From JARYGU01 sp033795365 (GTDB lineage: Bacteria > Pseudomonadota > Alphaproteobacteria > Rhizobiales > Rhizobiaceae): a DNA stretch of 64,000 bases. Where the stretch lies: NCBI GenBank assembly GCA_033795365.1, contig JARYGU010000006.1, positions 124,001 to 188,000 of the forward strand, given 5' to 3'. Shown in pieces: positions 58,448-64,000 of the stretch; positions within the stretch are counted from its first letter, which is position 1, and every line of letters starts with the position of its first letter. Below the pieces are notes generated by a model that was not told the DNA's origin, made no database searches, and was given only the letters and a program-made list of their open reading frames with translations. The position numbers and the translations under genes are program-made.

Positions 58448-59361
58448 TTCACGTCTTCCTCTACTTTTACCCTGACGCCGTGCGCCCGCTCCGTTTCCGG
58501 CTCGACATGAATGGCGACCCGAGCGCCGGGTTGCGCCGCACGGATCGCATCCTCCAGCCTATCGCATATGTCATGCGCCTCGCCGACCGGCATCGCCGCC
58601 GGCACGACGAGATGGAAATCGACGAAAGTGGCTTGGCCCGCCCTACGCGTCTTGAGGTCGTGCACCCCGAGGGAGCCCTGCCCGCTGGCCGCGATCGCGG
58701 ATTTGATCGCCGCCTCCTCCTCCGGCTCGACCGCATGGTCCATGAGGCCGTTCACCGAATGGGAGATCACCTTCCATCCCTGATAGAGAATGTTGAGCGC
58801 GACGACGATCGCCAGCACCGGATCGAGCACCGCGTAGCCGGTCGCTATAGCGAGAATAAGGCCGACGAGCACGCCGGCGGACGTTATCACGTCGGAAAGG
58901 ATATGCTGGCCGTCGGCCGAAAGTGCCGGCGAACGATGGCGCCGCCCCGCCCGGATCAGCGTGAAAGCCCAGGCCGCATTGATGACGCCCGCCAGGAAAT
59001 TGATCGCAAGGCCGGTTGCAGGGGCATCCGGAAGGCGCGGCGCGACCACCGCCGGTATCGCTTCCCACACGATGAGGAGTGCCGCAACGACGATCAGCAC
59101 GCCCTCGATGACCGCCGAGAAATATTCCGCCTTGTGATGCCCGAAGGGATGGGTCGTATCCGCCGGCTTGGCCGCATAGCCGATCGCGACATAGGCGATG
59201 ACGGCCGCGACGACATTGACCGCCGACTCCATGCCGTCGGAAAGCAGCGCCACCGAGCCCGTCACCCACCAGGCGAGAAGCTTCAGCGCCATCACGCCAA
59301 GCGACAGCGGAATGCCCCAGAAGGCAAGCCTTTGAACCGCGCGACCATCCGTTGCCGCCAT
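58444..59361 (-). CDS. Cation diffusion facilitator family transporter
   Basis: 305 residues with about six membrane helices and a C-terminal cytoplasmic domain (about 210-305, GVHDLKTRRAGQATFVDFHLVVPAAM). Metal-site segments are LLSDGMESAVNV and LSADGQHILSDVITS, the D-x3-[HD]-type pairs of Zn/Fe/Mn CDF antiporters. The start is ATG 59361 with AAAGGAG ten bases upstream; a GTG at 59370 in the same frame is possible. It overlaps queF by four bases. Substrate metal is not clear from sequence. Confidence 0.93.
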   Translation of the reverse strand: MAATDGRAVQRLAFWGIPLSLGVMALKLLAWWVTGSVALLSDGMESAVNVVAAVIAYVAIGYAAKPADTTHPFGHHKAEYFSAVIEGVLIVVAALLIVWEAIPAVVAPRLPDAPATGLAINFLAGVINAAWAFTLIRAGRRHRSPALSADGQHILSDVITSAGVLVGLILAIATGYAVLDPVLAIVVALNILYQGWKVISHSVNGLMDHAVEPEEEAAIKSAIAASGQGSLGVHDLKTRRAGQATFVDFHLVVPAAMPVGEAHDICDRLEDAIRAAQPGARVAIHVEPETERAHGVRVKVEEDVK

Positions 59362-59507
59362 CGCCGTCACTCTCCTTTGCGGCTGCAAACGAATTGCAAA
59401 AGCATATCCTTGAACGCAGAACCGCGCGCACGATGGCGTGCACGCGGTTTTCGGGGTTCTTACCCCTCATCGGGCGAGAAGGTCAATGCGCCAAACGGCG
59501 CAGCCGC

Positions 59508-61697
59508 TCAGGCCGCCTTGACCTTCGCCTTCTTCGAGAGATGGGCGACGACGTTCTCGATCATCCGCATGCCGGCGTCCTGCCCGAGCGTCATGATCGA
59601 TTCGGGGTGGAACTGCACCGCCGCGACGGGCTCTTTCGCGTGCTCGATGCCCATGATCGTGCCGTCCTCGCTTTCCGCCGTGATGATGAAGTCGCGCGGC
59701 AGCGTCGACGGATCGGCAAAGATCGAATGGTAGCGCCCGACCGTCACCTCCTTGCCAAGCCCCGAGAAGACGATGCCGGGTTCGAGCACTCGGATGCGCG
59801 ACGGCTTGCCGTGCATCGGAACGGCGAGCTGGCGCAGATCGCCGCCATAAGCTTCCGCAAGCGCCTGAAGCCCGAGGCAGACGCCGAAGATCGGCAGGTT
59901 GCGTGCGCGCGCCTTCTTGATCGTCGCCTTGCAGTCGAAATCCTTCGGCGTACCCGGACCGGGCGAAAGCACGACCAGATCCGGCTTCAGCGTCTCGAAG
60001 GCCTCTTCTGCGACCGGCGACCTGACGGTGGTGACCGTCGCACCCGTCTGGCGGAAGTAATTCGCCAGCGTATGGACAAAGCTGTCCTCATGATCGACGA
60101 GCAGGATGTTGACGCCGGTGCCGACGCTGGCGACGTCGCGCTTCGACTGGCTGGAATTTGCGGACTTCGCGTCGCGAATGGCTGCAATCATGGCGGAGGC
60201 CTTCAGTTCGGTTTCGGCTTCTTCTTCTTCCGGGTTCGAATCGTAGAGGAGCGTCGCGCCCGCCCTCACCTCGGCGATGCCGTCCTTGATGCGGATGGTG
60301 CGCAGCGTCAGCCCGGTGTTCATGTCGCCGTTGAAGCCGACCATGCCGATCGCACCGCCATACCAGGCGCGTGGGCTTTTTTCATGGCTCTCGATGAAGC
60401 GCATCGCCCAGAGTTTCGGCGCACCCGTTACGGTCACGGCCCAGGCATGGCTGAGGAAGCCGTCGAAGGCATCCATGTCGTCGCGCAGCCGTCCTTCTAT
60501 GTGATCGACCGTATGGATCAGCCGCGAATACATCTCGATCTGACGCCGGCCGATCACCTTGACCGATCCCGGCTCGCAGACACGGGACTTGTCGTTGCGG
60601 TCGACGTCCGAGCACATGGTCAGCTCGGACTCGTCCTTCTTGGAATTCAGCAGCTTCAGGATCTGCTCCGAGTCGGCGATCGGATCGTCGCCGCGCTTGA
60701 TCGTGCCGGAAATCGGGCAGGTCTCGACGCGGCGGCCGGAAACGCGCACGAACATCTCCGGCGAGGCGCCGACCAGATATTCCTGGTTCCCGAGATTGAT
60801 GAAGAACGAATAGGGTGACGGGTTGATCGCCTTCAGCCGCTTGGAAATCTCCGAAGGCTTGCTGTCGCAGCGCTCGAAGAACTTCTGCCCCGGCACGACT
60901 TCGAAAAGGTCGCCCTTGCGGAAGCTCTCCTTGGCCTTGACGACGAGCTCGGCATATTCACCGGGGCGGTGGTCGCCATGCGGCGGGATGGAATCGACCG
61001 TGCGGAACGGTTCGGCGGCGATGTCGTCCGCCTTGCCTTCGGTCGAAAGCCCGCCTTTGGCGAAATCGTAGCGGTCGATCCAGGCTCTCGCGGCATAGTG
61101 GTCGACGACGAGGATCTCGTCCGGCAGGAACAGCACCATGTCGCGCTGGTCTTCCGGCCGCTTGAGCTTGAGCTCGATCGCGTCGAACTGGAAGGCGAGG
61201 TCGTATCCGAAGGCGCCGTAGAGCCCGAGGTTCGAATCCTCCGCCGAATGGAAGAGGTCGGTCACGGCGCGAAGCACCGTGAAGACCGTCGGCATCTTCG
61301 AGCGCTCCTCCTCGGTGAAGACGCGATCCGGCGCGTTGACCGTCAGGTCGAGCCGGCGCGACGAGAGGGCGCCGAGCGTCAGCTCGCCGACCGACTTCAG
61401 CCGCTCGGCGATGAAGGAGAGCAGCACCTCGCCACGGGCATTGTAGGCCTCGATCCAGACGTTCCGGCCGAAGGAGGAGACGGCGAGCGGCGGATCGACG
61501 ACGGCGGTATCCCACCGGGTGTAGCGGCCGGGATATTCGTAGTTGGAGGAAAAGACCGCGCCGCGCCGCTCGTCCAGCCGGTCGACATAACCGGCGATCG
61601 CATTCGCATAGTCCGCCTCCCGCCTGCGCCGGGTGACGGCAATGCCGCCCTTGGTCTCATAGGCTTCGGCACCGTCTTCGAGAACTTTCGTCACCAT
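59508..61697 (-). CDS. trpE(G): Anthranilate synthase, fused TrpE-TrpG
   Basis: 729 residues: component I (about 1-500) joined to a class I glutamine amidotransferase (about 535-725). The chorismate-binding region has FRKGDLFEVVPGQKFFERC, CPISGTIKRG, TMCSDVDRNDKSRVC and GGAIGMVGFNGDMNTGLTLRTI. The amidotransferase has LSPGPGTPKDF, the nucleophile in FGVCLGLQALAEAYGG and the His/Glu in AVQFHPESI. This fusion is typical of Rhizobiales and Azospirillum. A trpL leader with attenuator precedes it (61741-61890). The product anthranilate also needs PRPP from prs downstream in the pathway. Confidence 0.98.
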   Translation of the reverse strand: MVTKVLEDGAEAYETKGGIAVTRRRREADYANAIAGYVDRLDERRGAVFSSNYEYPGRYTRWDTAVVDPPLAVSSFGRNVWIEAYNARGEVLLSFIAERLKSVGELTLGALSSRRLDLTVNAPDRVFTEEERSKMPTVFTVLRAVTDLFHSAEDSNLGLYGAFGYDLAFQFDAIELKLKRPEDQRDMVLFLPDEILVVDHYAARAWIDRYDFAKGGLSTEGKADDIAAEPFRTVDSIPPHGDHRPGEYAELVVKAKESFRKGDLFEVVPGQKFFERCDSKPSEISKRLKAINPSPYSFFINLGNQEYLVGASPEMFVRVSGRRVETCPISGTIKRGDDPIADSEQILKLLNSKKDESELTMCSDVDRNDKSRVCEPGSVKVIGRRQIEMYSRLIHTVDHIEGRLRDDMDAFDGFLSHAWAVTVTGAPKLWAMRFIESHEKSPRAWYGGAIGMVGFNGDMNTGLTLRTIRIKDGIAEVRAGATLLYDSNPEEEEAETELKASAMIAAIRDAKSANSSQSKRDVASVGTGVNILLVDHEDSFVHTLANYFRQTGATVTTVRSPVAEEAFETLKPDLVVLSPGPGTPKDFDCKATIKKARARNLPIFGVCLGLQALAEAYGGDLRQLAVPMHGKPSRIRVLEPGIVFSGLGKEVTVGRYHSIFADPSTLPRDFIITAESEDGTIMGIEHAKEPVAAVQFHPESIMTLGQDAGMRMIENVVAHLSKKAKVKAA

Positions 61698-61740
61698 TCA
61701 TCAACTCCGTCTCAGGCCCGGTCTTCGAGCGGCCCGGAAA

Positions 61741-61773
61741 CAAAAAAGCCGCCTCGAATTTTCCGGGCGGCTT
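61741..61773 (-). terminator. trp attenuator terminator
   Basis: Minus-strand AAGCCGCC and GGCGGCTT form an 8-base stem around CGGAAAATTCGA, followed by TTTTTTG. It lies 25 bases after the trpL stop and ends the leader transcript when tryptophan is plentiful. Confidence 0.92.
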
Positions 61774-61797
61774 GTGCTTTCAATCACGCATGACTGG

Positions 61798-61854
61798 TCA
61801 AGGCCGCTTTCCGCGAGCCCACCACCAGACCGAAATGTTGCGTGCGCTGATCAT
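61798..61854 (-). CDS. trpL: trp leader peptide
   Basis: 18-residue peptide MISARNISVWWWARGKRP with three consecutive Trp codons (TGG TGG TGG), the classic tryptophan sensor. S. meliloti trpL has a shorter 14-residue peptide with the same WWW. No ribosome binding site; the ATG lies seven bases after the predicted -10 TAACAA, so the mRNA starts at the AUG (leaderless), as known for rhizobial trpL. Confidence 0.92.
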   Translation of the reverse strand: MISARNISVWWWARGKRP

Positions 61855-61861
61855 GGCGGAA

Positions 61862-61890
61862 TTGTTAGCGTGAAGCCGCGTTTTGCGCAA
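61862..61890 (-). promoter_or_regulatory. Promoter of trpL-trpE(G)
   Basis: Minus-strand TTGCGC (61890-61885), 17 bases, TAACAA (61867-61862), then seven bases to the leader ATG. Confidence 0.7.
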
Positions 61891-62010
61891 GCGGCATTCG
61901 CGGCCGCAGGCATTCGAAAATCGCCCGCAGCCTCGCAAAAGCGAAGGGCGATGAAACCGATCGGGGGACAAGAGCGTTCCCCGCCCGGTCTCCAACGAAA
62001 GAAGTGGCTG

Positions 62011-62901
62011 ATGCCGGTCCGTTTTTCCGCCTTTTTGCCTTGCCTCCTCTTGTCTTGTCTCCTGGTCCTGACGGGGGCTTCGCTCCCCCATGATGGTCCG
62101 GTACCGGCGCAAAAGCCGCCGGCTCCCGCCGACGCGGAGACCGGAGAGGAGGCAAAGGAAAAGGTCGCAGTGCCCGAAACCAGGCCGCAGGCGCCCGACC
62201 GGAAGGAAGCGCCTCAACAGCAAGGCCCGGTGAAGGAAGAGGACGCGGGCAAAGAGCGCGATAAAGCACCGCCACCCGCCGATGGACCCGAGCCGAACCC
62301 GGCCGTCGATGCCCCGGAACCGGCAGCGCCCGTCGCCGCCGAGGATCCGGAAACCCTGAAGACCTGCCTCGCGGAGCTGAAAGCCATGGGCGCGGAGTTC
62401 GCCGGGGAGATGCGGATCGACGACGGAAACGGCTGCGGCATCGATCGCCCGATCCGCCTGACGAAGGTCGCCCCGGAGGTCGCCCTCGAACCGGCCGGCG
62501 TGATGCGCTGCCAGACAGCGCTCGCGCTTGCCCGCTGGGTCGGCGGCTCCGTCGTGCCCGCAGCCAAGGTGGCTCTGCCGCAGGCGCGGCTCACCGCCGT
62601 GAACCAGGCGTCGGCCTATGTCTGCCGGAAGCGCAACGGCGCGCAAACCGGCAAGATCTCGGAGCACGCCCACGGTAACGCCGTCGACATCGCTTCTTTC
62701 CAGTTCACCAATGGAAAGACCGTTCCGATCGAGCCGCGGCAGAAGGATTCGACCCTCGAAGGTGCGTTCCAGCGCACCGTCACGGCATCCGGCTGCCTCT
62801 GGTTCACCACGGTCCTCGCCCCCGGCAGCGATGCAGCCCACGAGAACCACCTCCATCTCGACGTGATCGAACGCAAGGGCGGCTACCGGTATTGCTGGTG
62901 A
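62011..62901 (+). CDS. Extensin-like C-terminal domain protein
   Basis: 296 residues. A signal-peptide-like N-terminus (FLPCLLLSCLLVLTGASLP), then a Pro/Glu-rich charged linker (about 25-110), then the extensin-like C domain (about 120-290). The domain has CGIDRPIRL, MRCQTALALARWV, YVCRKRNG, SEHAHGNAVDIASF (a D-Ala-D-Ala peptidase-like His/Asp site) and ENHLHLDVIERKGGYRYCW. Such domains are thought to act on the cell wall. The start MPVRFS at 62011 suits the signal peptide; the frame is open upstream into the trp leader region. Confidence 0.9.
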   Translation: MPVRFSAFLPCLLLSCLLVLTGASLPHDGPVPAQKPPAPADAETGEEAKEKVAVPETRPQAPDRKEAPQQQGPVKEEDAGKERDKAPPPADGPEPNPAVDAPEPAAPVAAEDPETLKTCLAELKAMGAEFAGEMRIDDGNGCGIDRPIRLTKVAPEVALEPAGVMRCQTALALARWVGGSVVPAAKVALPQARLTAVNQASAYVCRKRNGAQTGKISEHAHGNAVDIASFQFTNGKTVPIEPRQKDSTLEGAFQRTVTASGCLWFTTVLAPGSDAAHENHLHLDVIERKGGYRYCW

Positions 62902-62978
62902 ATTCAGCCGGACGGCGGCAGAAATGATGCGCCTGCGATCACATTCCCGCGTGGTCACCTTTCCGCCGCATTTTAAAC

Positions 62979-63007
62979 TTGACTCCTTTTGTTCAGTTTT
63001 CTAACAG
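62979..63007 (+). promoter_or_regulatory. Predicted promoter of the heme receptor gene
   Basis: TTGACT (62979-62984), 17 bases, TAACAG (63002-63007). Leaves a 5' leader of about 103 bases before ATG 63117 that contains a CCACGCG/CGCGTGG hairpin. I do not see a convincing RirA box. Confidence 0.6.
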
Positions 63008-63116
63008 TCTGACCGACGGGTCTTCTGCTTTCATCCAAAGAAAAAAGGGACGCATAACCACGCGTTCGTCGTCAATGGCGCGTGGCGCAGGCTGATGTAT
63101 TTTTGAGGGAATTTTG

Positions 63117-64000
63117 ATGGCTTTTGGTTCATCGCAAAACAGGCGTCTCCTGAGTGGCACCGCGATCGCGCTGGCCATGGGTGTCGCCACCGGCACCTTT
63201 GCGCAGGACGCCGAGACTTCGACCGCACCCACCACTGAACTGGAAACGATCACCGTTCAGGGCAAGACGGATCGGGTCGCCGTTTCGCCCCTGACGCAGA
63301 CCACCGAGCGCGCCGAAATCGAGGAGCGCATGGTCACGGACCTTCAGGACTTCGCGCGCCGCATCGATGCCGGCGTGAACTACAACCGCAACACCAACAG
63401 CATCAACATCCGCGGCCTCCAGGACAACCGCGTCCTGACCACCATCGACGGCATCCGCCTGCCCTGGCTCACCGACCCGCGCGACAGCGCCCGCGGCGGA
63501 TTGAACGCCTTCGACTTCGACACGCTTTCATCGGTCGACATCACCAAGGGCGCGGATTCCAGCAAGCTCGGCTCCGGAGCGCTCGGCGGCGCGGTCGAGC
63601 TTCGCACGCTGAACCCCGAGGATCTCATCGCCCCCGGCAAGAATTTCGGCGCCCTCATGAAGGGCATCTACGACAGCGCCGACAGGAGCGCGGGCGGGAA
63701 CGTCGCCGGGGCCGCGCGTTACGATGACACCTGGATTCTCTTGCAGACCGGCTACAAGCGCGGCAACGAGACCGACAACAAAGGCACGATCGGCGGCTAC
63801 GGCGCTACGCGTACCGAAGACAACCCCGCCGATTTCGACCAGCGCAATCTGCTGCTGAAGGTTCATCAATATGTCGACGGCGGCCACCGCTTCGGCATCA
63901 CCGGCGAACTCTTCAACCGCGACGAGGATTTCGACAACATGCGCGGGTCCACGGCAAGCTATCAGCCGGGGTCCCTGAAATCCGGCGAGGAAATCGACCG
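63117..64000 (+). CDS. shmR: TonB-dependent hemin receptor, N-terminal part
   Basis: First 294 residues of an outer-membrane receptor; the gene runs off the right edge. Signal peptide ends near TGTFAQ (about residue 30), a TonB-box-like ETITVQG follows (about 43-49), then the plug domain with MVTDLQDFARRIDAGVNYNRNTNSINIRGLQDNRVLTTIDGIRLPWL and DITKGADSSKLGSGALGGAVELRT. This is the hemoglobin/transferrin/lactoferrin receptor type, matching rhizobial ShmR/HmuR. In S. meliloti the hemin receptor gene shmR lies beside trpE(G), as I recall, and the order here agrees. Confidence 0.88.
   Translation, partial: MAFGSSQNRRLLSGTAIALAMGVATGTFAQDAETSTAPTTELETITVQGKTDRVAVSPLTQTTERAEIEERMVTDLQDFARRIDAGVNYNRNTNSINIRGLQDNRVLTTIDGIRLPWLTDPRDSARGGLNAFDFDTLSSVDITKGADSSKLGSGALGGAVELRTLNPEDLIAPGKNFGALMKGIYDSADRSAGGNVAGAARYDDTWILLQTGYKRGNETDNKGTIGGYGATRTEDNPADFDQRNLLLKVHQYVDGGHRFGITGELFNRDEDFDNMRGSTASYQPGSLKSGEEID

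Larger units (their letters stand above)
61741..61854 (-). ncRNA. rnTrpL: rnTrpL-like attenuator small RNA
   Basis: The terminated leader transcript from trpL to the terminator, about 114 bases. In Sinorhizobium meliloti the corresponding attenuated RNA (rnTrpL) also acts in trans as a small RNA, and its peptide peTrpL acts in antibiotic responses. The same leader organisation here makes that plausible. Trans activity cannot be read from this window. Confidence 0.65.

Noticed and set aside
62970..63010. Possible RirA iron-responsive box before the heme receptor
   Set aside because: TGA and TCA are separated by ten rather than nine bases and the flanks are not symmetrical.
1..64000. tRNA/rRNA genes, insertion sequences, prophage, CRISPR
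   Set aside because: No T-loop/acceptor patterns, transposase, integrase, terminal inverted repeats or regularly spaced repeats were seen. The only tandem repeat is the coding 12-bp array at 26093-26278.

Overview
This 64 kb window is a dense, high-GC stretch of alphaproteobacterial chromosome. I place it in the Rhizobiaceae (Sinorhizobium/Ensifer, Rhizobium, Agrobacterium or Shinella type). The reasons are the fused trpE(G) with a WWW leader peptide next to a hemin receptor, a petABC operon near trmL and hemF, the Sox/EcfG-type promoter sequences, and -35/-10 elements of the TTGNNN-N17-TAANNN kind. I see no rRNA, tRNA, insertion sequence, prophage or CRISPR array. Nearly everything is core metabolism, envelope or stress housekeeping on both strands.

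Layout. 0-3.4 kb: 5' part of ilvE, divergent from a MarR regulator followed by an OmpR-type response regulator and histidine kinase (petP/petR-like order). 3.4-5.8 kb, minus strand: csaA, proC, ybjN, a gap holding a candidate structured RNA, then ubiK. 6-12 kb, plus strand: lgt, a MidA-type methyltransferase, pgeF, an M24 creatinase-like protein, a lipoprotein and prs. 12-20 kb: a three-Kazal-domain lipoprotein, a BenE transporter, rplY, a GGDEF-EAL protein, pth, clpS (minus) and ychF. 20-26 kb: a polytopic membrane protein, two overlapping MaoC hydratases, apt and petABC. 26-27.3 kb: two genes with matching EcfG-like promoters, one encoding a secreted (SSSN)n repeat protein. 27.3-31.6 kb: two ABC exporters, the upstream one preceded by a leader that holds an 18-codon ORF. 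31.7-38.1 kb: trmL, a SoxR-controlled flavin reductase with soxR, a CNNM/CBS protein, an MFS transporter, hemF and small genes. 38.1-40.6 kb: a translationally coupled cca/Nudix/DUF1285 operon. 40.8-47.6 kb: a MoxR/DUF58/DUF4159/membrane-protein operon. 47.6-54.3 kb: GNAT, glutathione transferase, Nudix, metallophosphoesterase, an ECF sigma/anti-sigma pair and leuA. 54.3-64 kb: leu leader, lipoprotein, PLP decarboxylase, clpP, hupE, queF, CDF transporter, trpE(G) with trpL, an extensin-like protein and the start of a TonB-dependent heme receptor.

How it works together. Several regulatory devices can be read directly. The trpE(G) and leuA transcripts both appear to start at the AUG of a leader peptide (WWW for trp, LLLL-G-L for leu) and so look like leaderless attenuators. 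SoxR has a near-perfect palindrome inside a 19-bp promoter spacer that drives the flavin reductase. A MarR operator overlaps the regulator's own start site. EcfG-like promoters (GGAAC/T-N16/17-CGTT) precede three small or unknown genes, which suggests a general stress link. The most novel signal is the ABC exporter leader at 31350-31560: a short ORF with a strong ribosome binding site, an Arg-Met-Arg motif at residues 6-8 as in +X+ macrolide-arrest peptides, and four strands that can pair in two alternative ways.

Limits. All family assignments come from reading the sequence and from memory, with no database search. Promoter, operator and RNA calls are pattern-based.
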